Positions 19,501 through 27,134 of a stretch of 64,000 nucleotides of DNA are shown here, piece after piece. The position numbers and the translations under genes were made by a program. Numbering within the stretch: position 1 is the first letter of the stretch; each line of letters begins with the position of its first letter. The notes below the pieces were generated by a model. The model ran no database searches. It was not told where the DNA came from and worked only from the letters and a program-made list of their open reading frames with translations. The stretch is from an uncultured Myxococcales bacterium. Lineage in GTDB: Bacteria > Myxococcota_A > Polyangia > Polyangiales > Polyangiaceae. The stretch spans positions 28,887 to 92,886 of the forward strand of contig CALFEQ010000120.1 of the NCBI GenBank assembly GCA_937949945.1, written 5' to 3'.

Positions 19501-19773
19501 CTCGCCGCGCGTCGTCTGCGTCACGAGCGCGAAGAGCTGATTGTCGAGGTTCGAGCCGTTGACGTTCGGCGGTACGGGAGCGCACGCCTCCTGCGGCAGC
19601 GGCTTGGGCGCGTCCTCGCCGAAGACCTGGAGGCAGATGACGTCGACCTTCTGCGCACGCTCGAACGTACGGATCGGGACGCTCTGCGGGGTCTGCGAGC
19701 AAGCGAAGAGGACCGCGGTCGCGACGACCGTCGCGACCGCGACCACGACGGCGAGGAAAGGACGGTATCGCAT
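16600..19773 (-). CDS. Large putative lipoprotein, beta-propeller-like, unknown function
   Basis: A 1057-residue exported protein. The N-terminus (FLAVVVAVATVVATAVLFAC) is a lipoprotein signal peptide. The body contains repeated propeller-like segments such as LFALVTQTTRGEVAVVDL, LPTDIAATPDGRMAFVAS, and DQFLYVADDGVPLIHVIDL. These resemble YVTN/lactonase-type blades, in which a protein reads as binding or scaffold rather than an obvious enzyme. Acidic Asp/Ala-rich linkers (DAGAADDADAGACDPDAG) and many cysteines point to a surface location. No catalytic motif is recognised. Its ATG shares one base with the stop codon of the upstream 580-residue lipoprotein gene, so the two are almost certainly made together. 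Confidence 0.75.
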   Translation of the reverse strand: MRYRPFLAVVVAVATVVATAVLFACSQTPQSVPIRTFERAQKVDVICLQVFGEDAPKPLPQEACAPVPPNVNGSNLDNQLFALVTQTTRGEVAVVDLSAGAIVDQNHTVPGINFLPVGALPTDIAATPDGRMAFVASAEPNKFAIYGIPGHRILGDATGRPDPEGTPTLTSWPVCALPQRPGALTVVPRRPVGGDTDAGADVPPYELVAVLPGDRTSSAKVVTIDPRPFLRGAPRRLPDGTSADDDGPGPVLAPGQLEPCPITAAIELAGDEALPGSFRVGPEWEDGVKWVDGGVDLSCELPEKPSHCGLLPCKCRAQADAGAADDADAGACDPDAGSTEAPELPLELGPLDPPQPVAIARDDQFLYVADDGVPLIHVIDLSVPGAPRELPPFVVTSVVDPSRAVSIRDLAISPPTREYKRFLYAVDRKEGSIAIFDVTDPLTADRSPMRRPHPELNPFQPPDRIAFSAPVVAVAFARHDFPLTRIKGVTVPNAKTGLLCNPNPNLDPQGNPPDLGAYYRANSTDPIVGIGPGRLRGIFAFATLSNGQIVAIDVDDWDAPCRRPQLLTGADVTAEGTAVDVGALAVAQPEPVPGDFDPYHAPIAPPESVTQEVFFPVSAPHRLRSMFLLRDDARTGKHVPFLPGLPAIQAAGRPLPLFGQGSEATPRIRPTAVRPGVTAGTEEVGVRFSLDVPDVHFDQDWAVTYEGALPGFEGLPGMLSTVDGYSSLVLTQPQARFCAKGVEDWDVSAARARTIDDALAAAGIDSQTPGAPPLERRLVDYIEITDELLPPEDPYWRLDDLEAPNACWDDPLAIPSGAPMGSPERERVAAARWEVCTNVFGGPTDNNRNRDFPVLEAYDDHLVLGRFATIPPNESREVVYKHPSNAPLLKLMRCCFHHQVRFKVRAASQWVTVGSAVGFLSHMTTDANGRCVVSCDPREALLNGRAPALPSAAAASAPVRNSPLAMRNPMFSFFVHNGQRDSVDVIPDRDTSWFFQTRGSFQPLVIDLPTQTRTTAVNPQSMRWIDTLGQLAVVDGSSQGLVLIDLASVSIARAPYF

Positions 19774-21515
19774 CACGATCCCTTCGGGTTGGTGGGGTGA
19801 CCGAGCGTGAACACGATGCGCTCGAAGGTCGTCGACGCGGGCACGGAGTTGTCGAGGTCGATGATCTGCACGAACGACTGGGTGAAGCTGGCGACGTACG
19901 CGAAGCGATAGCGTCGCAGGCCGACGTCCTGGTCGCGCGGATCGATCGGGACCTGGGCGTTTCGCGCGACGTCCTCGAGCGAGAACGGATCGAAGGCCAT
20001 CGCGAACGGTCCCGGGCCGACGCGGATGACGTTCTCGAGCGCGCCCGCGTCCGGGTCGTAGACGAAGATCGTCGCCGAGTCGAAGCACACGACGAACACG
20101 CGCAGCACGTACGCCCCGTCGCGATCGACGATCGGCGCGAGATAGACCTTCGAGGGTCCGGCCGAGAGCGGCACCGACGTGTGGATCGTCAGGCGGTCCG
20201 GGTCGTAAGCGCCGTCGATGCCCTCGGAGACCCCGATCTCGCCGACGAGGAGCGCGGCAGGGCTCCGGTTCGCGATGAACACGCGAGCGGGCTTGCGCGC
20301 GCAGGCCGCGATCTTCGCGTCGCGATCGGGGTCGTCGGCCGGGACGCGCGCCTTGCATGCGAGCCGCGGCGTCGGGTCGATCGCGATGCCGCGCGAGTCG
20401 GTCCCGCCGGCGCTCGCGGTGATCGGGAACGCGCGTTCGACGTCGAGGAACGGGCGACCGATCGACGCGTCGGTGGTGGCGGAGCCACCGACCTGATCGC
20501 TGTACCGGCGGATCAGCGTGACCTCGGGGACGACACGGCTCGTCTGGAGGAACGCCGGGCGCGGAACCGGCAGCCCGAGGAACGCATCGAGGTCGTGGGG
20601 GATCGCCGCGATCCCGACGCCGCCGAAGGGGACGCGATCGACGGTGAACTCGATCGCAGGAGGATCCAGGCGGTCGGTCGCCTTCGTGCGCCCGAGGCCG
20701 GTCGAGAACAGGGTCGTCTTCGTCTCGTTCTGGTGCGTGATGACGAGCGACTTGCCGTCCTCGCTGATCGCCGCGGCGAACGGCTCGCCCGGCATCGTGA
20801 TGTGGCGCGTGTTTCCGCGCTCGTTCGGATCTGCACCGACCTGATGCAGCGCGTCGCATCGCCGCGATGCGTCCTGGCCGCACTCGATGCGGAACGGCGC
20901 GTAGGTGTCCTTCGTGTCCGCCTCGGTCGGCGCGCTCTCGAACGAGTCACGCTCGACCGTCGCCCAGGTCAGCGTCGCGTTCCCGCGCACCGGGACGAAC
21001 AGCCGGTCGAAGCTCACGTCTGCGGGCGGGGGCGGCGGGTCGTCCGCACGGAGCTTCGTCTGCTGCTCGACGAGCTCCCACGGCGGCTTCGACAGCAACA
21101 GATCCGTCGCGAAGGCGCCGATCACGGCGGAGTCGCGGACGTAGATTGTGGAGTCGACCGGCGGCGCGCAGGTCTCTCCCAGCGGCTGCCGCACGGACTG
21201 CCCCTCCTTGAAGAGAGGGGGATTGTCCGGGCACCCCGGCGGAGCGTTGGTGATGGCGGCGAGGGCGTGCCGCCGGATCGTCCGGAGATCGTAGGACTGG
21301 AGGGTGCCGCCGTTGAACTGGAGGTCGAAGTTGGAGTTGACGGCGTAGAGCACCGTCCCGCCGTAGGAGACCTTGAGGCCGACGGGGAAATAGAAGTTGT
21401 TCAGCGGGGGAGCCGTCCCGTCGCCCGTGTCGTAACAGGCGGTGTCCGCCACCAAGCCCAGGACGAGGAAGGGGAGGACGGCGACGGAACGGGGTCGCCA
21501 GCCGAAGAAGCCCAT
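19773..21515 (-). CDS. Putative exported protein, partner of the downstream lipoprotein
   Basis: A 580-residue protein with an N-terminal hydrophobic signal segment (VAVLPFLVLGLVADTAC), where the cysteine is a weak lipobox candidate. The mature part begins NNFYFPVGLKVSYGGTVLYAVNSNFDLQF. It contains several propeller-like strands, for example ISEDGKSLVITHQNETKTTL and VFVVCFDSATIFVYDPDAG. Short segments near the end (RRYRFAYVASFTQSFVQIIDL) again read like a blade that reports a value. I do not recognise a named family. It is the first gene of a likely five-gene minus-strand operon with the 1057-residue lipoprotein, mutS, an EamA transporter and a GGDEF regulator. Confidence 0.7.
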   Translation of the reverse strand: MGFFGWRPRSVAVLPFLVLGLVADTACYDTGDGTAPPLNNFYFPVGLKVSYGGTVLYAVNSNFDLQFNGGTLQSYDLRTIRRHALAAITNAPPGCPDNPPLFKEGQSVRQPLGETCAPPVDSTIYVRDSAVIGAFATDLLLSKPPWELVEQQTKLRADDPPPPPADVSFDRLFVPVRGNATLTWATVERDSFESAPTEADTKDTYAPFRIECGQDASRRCDALHQVGADPNERGNTRHITMPGEPFAAAISEDGKSLVITHQNETKTTLFSTGLGRTKATDRLDPPAIEFTVDRVPFGGVGIAAIPHDLDAFLGLPVPRPAFLQTSRVVPEVTLIRRYSDQVGGSATTDASIGRPFLDVERAFPITASAGGTDSRGIAIDPTPRLACKARVPADDPDRDAKIAACARKPARVFIANRSPAALLVGEIGVSEGIDGAYDPDRLTIHTSVPLSAGPSKVYLAPIVDRDGAYVLRVFVVCFDSATIFVYDPDAGALENVIRVGPGPFAMAFDPFSLEDVARNAQVPIDPRDQDVGLRRYRFAYVASFTQSFVQIIDLDNSVPASTTFERIVFTLGHPTNPKGS

Positions 21516-21719
21516 AGCGGAGCCACCCTAGTACAGCCCCACGCCCGGGGGGCCGATTTCCATAGGTTCGGCCCCCACCGAGCCCCGGGCCGAGGGTCGG
21601 GGCTCCGTCCGGCGGCACCGGAGCGTCGGCCTCGTCCGACACCGAGCGAAAAAGGCCGCTGGCTCAGCAGATCCCTGCTGTCGCCGCGGCCGACTTCCCC
21701 GCGCGAAGGCTTGGTTGCC

Positions 21720-21887
21720 TCAGAGCTCGACGATGATCACGCCGCGCTTCGGCGCGTCCTCGCTCTCCTCACGGCGCTTCGGAGGAAGGGGCGGCGCGAG
21801 GGGCAAGTCGAGCTGCGGCTGCTCGTACCGCTTCCGTTCCTCTTCTTCGCGTTTGCGAATCTGTTCGATGATGAACGGAGGGAGCAT
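21720..21887 (-). CDS. Conserved-looking small protein, 55 residues
   Basis: The product begins MLPPFIIEQIRKREEEERKR, continues with a Pro/Leu-rich middle (PQLDLPLAPPLPPK), and ends in a hydrophobic GVIIVEL. ATG at 21887 is supported by GGAGGAGG just upstream; the frame continues open 6 codons further to a TTG, but that TTG lies within the ribosome-binding sequence. Similar short proteins with the N-terminal LPPFIIEQI motif are, from memory, common in myxobacteria. The charged amphipathic helix followed by a proline linker suggests a peripheral or adaptor peptide. No function is known to me. Confidence 0.7.
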   Translation of the reverse strand: MLPPFIIEQIRKREEEERKRYEQPQLDLPLAPPLPPKRREESEDAPKRGVIIVEL

Positions 21888-22289
21888 GCGAGTTTCCTCC
21901 TCCAAAGGAACAGCGGAACAAGCGCGCCCGCAACTGGTCAGCTACTTCAACATGGAAGCTAGCAATCCGGTCCTATCGGTCAAGTAGACGACCCAGTCTG
22001 CCACGCGTCTCGGATGCAGCCGCCTCGCCCTCGACCGCTCGTTCATCGAGGGTCAAACGCGACGCTTCCTCTCCGTCGCTCCTGATTTCGAAGGGTCGAC
22101 GCGGTGTCACGGGTGGTAGTGTCGAGGTGGGCCGGAAGCGAGATGACGATCCTCCGGAAGAGCTCGGCCATTCGTGCCGCCCCGAAGCGCGCGGGTCGGG
22201 AGGTCCTCCCGGGTGGCGGCCGAGGCGCCGGTGTCCCGACACGGGGCGACAATCGACGCTGCACCGCATCACGAGACGCTGCTCCCGTC
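21888..22289. other. Intergenic region between divergent genes
   Basis: About 400 bases between the 55-residue ORF (minus) and the DUF4350 operon (plus). I see no gene. It should hold both promoters; only a weak candidate for the minus strand was found (21956-21983). Confidence 0.5.
21956..21983 (-). promoter_or_regulatory. Weak sigma70-like promoter candidate for the 55-residue ORF
   Basis: On the minus strand TTGACC is followed after 16 bases by TAGCTT, about 70 bp before the start codon. The -10 match is poor. Confidence 0.3.
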
Positions 22290-23642
22290 ATGGCCCGCCG
22301 GCTCGTCGCCTTCCTCGCCCTCCTCTGCCTTCTCTTCGTCGGTCGCCTGGCCTCGGCCGCACCGTTCGACCTGACCGGGACCGACTGGGAGGGCGCCGCC
22401 GAGCTCGTGCGCCTCGCGCGCGCCGAGCTGGGGACCACGAGGGTGGTGCCCACGGCCCAAATCGATTTCGGCGAGCTAAGGCCGGAGGACGGTCTCCTCT
22501 TGCTCTACCCGGAGCGCTCGCTCGACACCGAGCAGCTCTCGAAGTTCATGCACGCCGGCGGGCGGGTCATCCTGCTCGACGACTACGGGCGCGGCGAGTC
22601 GCTCCTCACGCACTTCAACATGAAGCGGCTCCCGAGCCCGCGGCGTCCCGCCGAGTCGCTCCGGAACAACCCGCAGCTCGCGCTCGCGGAGCCGGCGAGC
22701 GCCCATCCGGTCGTCGCGGACGTGCAACGGGTCGTGACGAACCACCCGACCGGCCTCGCGCACCCCGATCTGTCGCCCGTGCTGAAGATCCGCGGCGCCG
22801 ACGGCGAGCCCGACGTGATGGTCGCCGTCGCGGGCGCCGTCGGTCAGGGGCGCCTCCTCGCGGTCGGCGATCCGTCGATCGTGATGAACTCGATGCTGCG
22901 CTATTCGGGCAACAAGGCCTTCGCGCGTGGGCTCGTTCGCTACGCCGTCGACGCCGATGCTTGGGGCAGTCGTGGCGGCCGCCTGTTCATCGCGTCCGGC
23001 GGCTTCGAGCAGAGGGGCAGCTTCGGCGGGGACGCGGACACGTTCGCGGAGTGGCTCCGCGAGGTCCGGGATCTCGTGGAGCAGATCCGGAGGGAGGGGC
23101 TTCCGGCGATCCTTGCCTGGAGCGCGGCGGCGGCCCTCGGGCTGGCGCTCATCGTCTGGGTGGGGTCGCGCGCGGGACGGCTCCACAAGCCGGTGGTGCC
23201 CCGCTTCACGCGGAGCATCCCCGCGGCGGCGCAGGGCGGCGTCGCCGGCCATGCCGCGGTCATCGCCGCTCCGCAGACCACGCGCGTGCTCGCCATCCTC
23301 GAGCTGAAGAGCGCGCTCGAGGAGCAGCTCGCGACGCTGCTCGGGCTCTCGAAGGTGCCCGGCCACCAGGAGCTGCTCGCTCAGGTGGAGAAACGCGGGC
23401 TCCTCGACGCCGAAGGGATGCACACGCTTCGCCGGCTTCTGCTACGAATGTCGAACGTCGAGACCATGGTCGTCTTCCAGCGCAGCGGAGGCATGGTGCA
23501 GTCCGTACGCGACGCCGAGGTCGTGTCGATCGCGCGCACGGTCGAGCAGGTCCTCCGCGTCGCAGAGGCGAACGCCGGGCTCTCCCGCCCCTTCGGCTCG
23601 AACCCGACCTCGGTCCAGAGCGCCGCGGAGGCCGGCAGGTGA
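22290..23642 (+). CDS. DUF4350-domain membrane protein
   Basis: A 450-residue protein with a signal peptide (LVAFLALLCLLFVGRLASA). A DUF4350-like extracytoplasmic domain follows, with the features PEDGLLLLYPERSLDTEQ, FMHAGGRVILLDDYG, and GRLLAVGDPSIVMNSMLRY. One transmembrane segment is near residue 280 (LAWSAAAALGLALIVWVG), followed by a cytoplasmic tail. Proteins of this type accompany MoxR/DUF58 operons. ATG at 22290 gives the signal peptide; the upstream open frame lacks it. Its stop overlaps the GTG start of moxR in GTGA, so translation is coupled. The role is probably structural or regulatory in the MoxR system, inferred from context. Confidence 0.82.
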   Translation: MARRLVAFLALLCLLFVGRLASAAPFDLTGTDWEGAAELVRLARAELGTTRVVPTAQIDFGELRPEDGLLLLYPERSLDTEQLSKFMHAGGRVILLDDYGRGESLLTHFNMKRLPSPRRPAESLRNNPQLALAEPASAHPVVADVQRVVTNHPTGLAHPDLSPVLKIRGADGEPDVMVAVAGAVGQGRLLAVGDPSIVMNSMLRYSGNKAFARGLVRYAVDADAWGSRGGRLFIASGGFEQRGSFGGDADTFAEWLREVRDLVEQIRREGLPAILAWSAAAALGLALIVWVGSRAGRLHKPVVPRFTRSIPAAAQGGVAGHAAVIAAPQTTRVLAILELKSALEEQLATLLGLSKVPGHQELLAQVEKRGLLDAEGMHTLRRLLLRMSNVETMVVFQRSGGMVQSVRDAEVVSIARTVEQVLRVAEANAGLSRPFGSNPTSVQSAAEAGR

Positions 23643-24619
23643 CGACGCAGCCGCTGCAGCAGGGAAGCAACGAGGTCGTCGCGGCGAAAGAGCGCATCGA
23701 GGAGCTGCGGCGCGAAGTGCAGCGCACGTACATCGGGTCGACGAAGGCGCTCGACACGATGATGATCGCGCTCCTCGCGCGCGGGCACGTCCTGCTCGAG
23801 GGCGTGCCCGGCGTCGCCAAGACGACGCTGGTGAAGGCGTTCGCCACCGCGCTCGGCTGCTCCTCGCGGCGCATCCAGTTCACGCCCGACCTGCTCCCGG
23901 CGGACATCACGGGCACGTACGTGCTCTCGCCGCGCGACGGGACGTTCAACCTCCGCGCGGGCCCCATCTTCGCGAACGTGGTGCTCGCGGACGAGATCAA
24001 CCGCGCCCCGGCGAAGACCCAATCGGCGTTGCTCGAGGCGATGCAGGAGCGGCAGGTCACGATCGAGGGTGACCGCTTCGAGCTCCCCCTCCCCTTCCTC
24101 GTGCTCGCCACGCAGAACCCGATCGACCTCGAAGGGACGTACCCGCTGCCCGAGGCGCAGATCGATCGGTTCCTCGTGCGCGTGTCGATGGGCTACCCGT
24201 CCGCGCGTGAGGAGGCGCAGATGCTCCGCACGCACGGGGTCGAGCCGCCTGCCATCCGCGCGCTGCTCAACCCCGACGACGTGGTCGCGCTCCAGACGAT
24301 ATGCAGCCGCGTCCACGTCGACGACGATCTGCTCGACTACGCGGTCGCCATCACCGCCCACACGCGCACGCACCCGAAGGTCGCGCTCGGCGCGAGCCCG
24401 CGCGCGACGCTCGGTCTCGTGCAAGCCGCGAAGGCGCACGCGCTCCTCGCGGCGCGAACGTACGTCGTGCCGGAGGACATCCGCGCGGTCGCGCCGTCGG
24501 TGCTCGCGCATCGCCTCGTCCTCGTCGCCGACGTCGAAGGAGACCACCGCGTGCGCGAGGCCATCATCGAGGAGGCCCTCACCAAGGTCGGCTACCGGCG
24601 CGGGTTCCGCGCGGTCTGA
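23639..24619 (+). CDS. MoxR-family AAA+ ATPase
   Basis: A 326-residue cytoplasmic ATPase of the MoxR family, thought to act as a chaperone for assembly of protein complexes together with DUF58/VWA partners. Visible are Walker A GVPGVAKTTLVKA, Walker B VVLADEINRAP, sensor 1 region FLVLATQNPIDLEGTYPLPE, and the sensor 2 zone SPRATLGLVQAAKA. The start is GTG at 23639, overlapping the DUF4350 stop. The DUF58 gene begins 35 bp later. Family function is only partly understood in any species. Confidence 0.93.
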   Translation: MTTQPLQQGSNEVVAAKERIEELRREVQRTYIGSTKALDTMMIALLARGHVLLEGVPGVAKTTLVKAFATALGCSSRRIQFTPDLLPADITGTYVLSPRDGTFNLRAGPIFANVVLADEINRAPAKTQSALLEAMQERQVTIEGDRFELPLPFLVLATQNPIDLEGTYPLPEAQIDRFLVRVSMGYPSAREEAQMLRTHGVEPPAIRALLNPDDVVALQTICSRVHVDDDLLDYAVAITAHTRTHPKVALGASPRATLGLVQAAKAHALLAARTYVVPEDIRAVAPSVLAHRLVLVADVEGDHRVREAIIEEALTKVGYRRGFRAV

Positions 24620-24653
24620 GACGCCCACGGAGCCGCCAGGGAGGAACGACGTC

Positions 24654-26279
24654 GTGCAGCTCCACCCGACGCGCGCCACCTTCCAGGTCGCCCTCGCCGG
24701 CGCGGCGATGGTGATGGTCGGCGTCGTCGTCCGGTTGAGCGCCGCGGTCGCCTTCGGCGGCGCGATGATCCTCGCCGTCACGCTCGGACGCGCGCTCGCG
24801 CTCGTCACCGTGACGCGCATCCGGACCTCGGGCTTCGAGATGGTGTGGGGCACGACGAGCCGCGTGACGAGAATCGAGCGCGGCGGCGAGGTGGTGCTCG
24901 AAGCCGAGCTGCGCAACCGAGGCTTCGACGACGCGCGCGGCGTGAACCTGCGCCCCGTGGCCTCGAGCATGCTCGACGTCACGGTCCACCCGCCCGTCGT
25001 CGACCTGCCGGCAGCGTCGAAGGTCCGGCTCGAGGTGAGGGTGCGCGCTCGGCGCGTCGGGCGCTGGGGCGTCCACGGGATCGCCCTCGAAGTGCGCGGT
25101 ACGCCGCTCGGAGGCGAAGGGCTCTACGAGGTCCCGCTCATGTTCGCGAACCCTCACGGCATCGAGGTCGTGCCGAAGCCGCTCTTCGCGATCCTCCAGA
25201 CGGCGCGCGGCGGTCGCGCTCGTGCGTTCTCCGAGGTCGGGCGTCCTTCGCCTTTCCGCGGCGACGGCGAGCAGCTCAAGGAGCTGCGCGAGCACGTGCC
25301 GGGCGATCCGTTCAAGCGCATCGCGTGGAAGGCCAGCGCGCGGCGCGGACAGCTCTTCGTCCGCGAGATGGAGCGCGAGGAGCGCGACGTCGTGTGGCTC
25401 GTCATCGACGTGTCCGTCGAGCTGTGGGCCGGCGAGCACGGTCGGGCGCCGCTCGACATCGCGGTCGACGAGGTCGGCGGGGTCGCGGCGCGTCACCTCG
25501 CGCGCGGAGACAAGGTCGGGCTCGTGGTCCTCGCGTCGCGGCTGCGCACCTGGCTCGAGCCCGACTCGGGACCGGCGCAAGCCACCCGCATCGTCTCGGC
25601 GCTCGCGAGCACCGCGAACACCGTCGACGCCGATCGATGCGAGCTCGAGGAGGTGGAGCTCGCCGCGCGTGTCGCCGAGCACCTCCGGCCGCTCGATCCG
25701 CGCGGCCTCGCCGACATCCCGCGCGGCAACCTCGACGCGCTCGCGACGCGCGCCGAGGCGATGCGCGTGCGCGCCCCGTTCGCCCCTCGGCTCCCGCAGG
25801 CGGCCACGCCACGCGAGCAGCGGCTTCGTCACTACCTCGCGTCGTTCGGCGTCGAGGTCCCGCCGCGCGTGGACGGCGAGCGCGAGAAGGCCGAGGTCGA
25901 GCTCGCCCGGGCGCTCGACAAGATCGCGCGCGAGAAGCGGAAGAAGCCGAGCATCGTGCACGTGTGGGCGCCGGCGCCGAGCCCCGAGAGCGAAGCGCTC
26001 GAGCGCGCCATCCGGAGGCTCCGCGCGCGCCACGTCGAGGTCCGATGGACGATGCCCGCGTTCGAGCCTGCGCTCGAGACCGCACCGACGGACGCCCCCA
26101 CGGTCGAGGACGTGGTGCGCAACGCGGTGCGCCTGCGCGTCCGTGCATCCCAGGCGCGCGCGGAGCGCGCGATGCGTGCGATGGGCGTACGCGCGCGCGG
26201 CGTCGAGGTCCGCCGGCGCGTGATGCCCGCGTCCTCCGACGCGCGAGTCGACGTCCTCGAGAAGGGCGAGCACGCGTGA
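24654..26279 (+). CDS. DUF58 domain protein
   Basis: A 541-residue membrane protein. Two hydrophobic segments open it (VALAGAAMVMVGVVVRL and AVAFGGAMILAVTLG). The DUF58 signature lies near residues 220-240: VPGDPFKRIAWKASARRG followed by LFVREMEREE. A VWA-like fold follows (VVWLVIDVSVELWAG). The C-terminal 200 residues are charged and Arg-rich. GTG at 24654 has AGGGAGG upstream. The family works with MoxR ATPases, and this gene lies directly behind moxR. Its stop overlaps the GTG of rsmA, coupling a ribosome assembly enzyme to the cluster. Confidence 0.9.
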   Translation: MQLHPTRATFQVALAGAAMVMVGVVVRLSAAVAFGGAMILAVTLGRALALVTVTRIRTSGFEMVWGTTSRVTRIERGGEVVLEAELRNRGFDDARGVNLRPVASSMLDVTVHPPVVDLPAASKVRLEVRVRARRVGRWGVHGIALEVRGTPLGGEGLYEVPLMFANPHGIEVVPKPLFAILQTARGGRARAFSEVGRPSPFRGDGEQLKELREHVPGDPFKRIAWKASARRGQLFVREMEREERDVVWLVIDVSVELWAGEHGRAPLDIAVDEVGGVAARHLARGDKVGLVVLASRLRTWLEPDSGPAQATRIVSALASTANTVDADRCELEEVELAARVAEHLRPLDPRGLADIPRGNLDALATRAEAMRVRAPFAPRLPQAATPREQRLRHYLASFGVEVPPRVDGEREKAEVELARALDKIAREKRKKPSIVHVWAPAPSPESEALERAIRRLRARHVEVRWTMPAFEPALETAPTDAPTVEDVVRNAVRLRVRASQARAERAMRAMGVRARGVEVRRRVMPASSDARVDVLEKGEHA

Positions 26280-27121
26280 CGGACGCTCGGACGATCCTGA
26301 AGCGCGTGGGGCTCTCGCCGAAGAAGTCCTTCGGGCAGAACTTCCTCGTCGCGCAGCACGTGGTCGACGCGATCGCGCGCGCGTGCGTCCGTGACGACGA
26401 GATCGGCCGGGCGCGCGTGCTCGAGCTCGGCGCGGGGCTCGGCGTGCTCACGAAGGCGCTGGCGGAGCGCAGCCGCGTGGTCGTGGCGGTCGAACGCGAT
26501 CGTGATCTCGTGCCCGTCCTCGCCGAGGAGCTCGCGCCGTTCGTCGAGTCCGATCGCGTGCGCATCGTGGAAGGCGACGCCCAGGCGGTGGACCCGAAGG
26601 AGCTGCTCGGCCCCGCGGAGGAAGGCTCGCCTCGCGTCCTGGCCGGAAACCTGCCGTATCAGATCACCGGCAGCCTCCTCGAGCGCGCGGTCGCCCACGC
26701 CGACGACGTCGATCGCGTCGTCTTCATGGTCCAGCTCGAGGTCGCCGAGCGGCTCGCCGCGCCACCGGGGACGAAGGAATACGGAGCGCTCACCGTCTTC
26801 GTCCGCGCCGCCTTCCGGACGACGAAGCTCTTCGACGTCTCGCGCGGCTCGTTCCATCCGGCTCCCGAGGTGACGAGCGCGGTGGTCCTCCTCGAGCCAC
26901 GCCGTCCCCGGCTCGCGGAGGAGACGGACCTGTTCCGCGCGCTCGTGAAGGCTGCGTTCGGCATGCGCCGCAAGACGCTCCGCAATGCGTGGTCGCGCAT
27001 CGCGGAGAGCGCGCGGCTCGCGGCCGCCGCATCCGCGGCCGGCATCTCCCTCGACGCGCGCGGCGAGACGCTCGACGTCGAGGACTTCGCTCGGATGGCC
27101 GCCGCCCTCTCCGACGCGTGA
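26276..27121 (+). CDS. rsmA: 16S rRNA dimethyladenosine transferase
   Basis: RsmA (KsgA) dimethylates two adjacent adenosines near the 3' end of 16S rRNA during small-subunit maturation. The 281-residue product has KKSFGQNFL, the SAM motif VLELGAGLGVLTKAL, the catalytic GNLPYQITG, and the C-terminal FGMRRKTLRNA. The GTG start overlaps the DUF58 stop. The next gene is convergent, 13 bp away. All key motifs are present. Confidence 0.96.
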   Translation: MTDARTILKRVGLSPKKSFGQNFLVAQHVVDAIARACVRDDEIGRARVLELGAGLGVLTKALAERSRVVVAVERDRDLVPVLAEELAPFVESDRVRIVEGDAQAVDPKELLGPAEEGSPRVLAGNLPYQITGSLLERAVAHADDVDRVVFMVQLEVAERLAAPPGTKEYGALTVFVRAAFRTTKLFDVSRGSFHPAPEVTSAVVLLEPRRPRLAEETDLFRALVKAAFGMRRKTLRNAWSRIAESARLAAAASAAGISLDARGETLDVEDFARMAAALSDA

Positions 27122-27134
27122 GGGCGGCGCGCCG

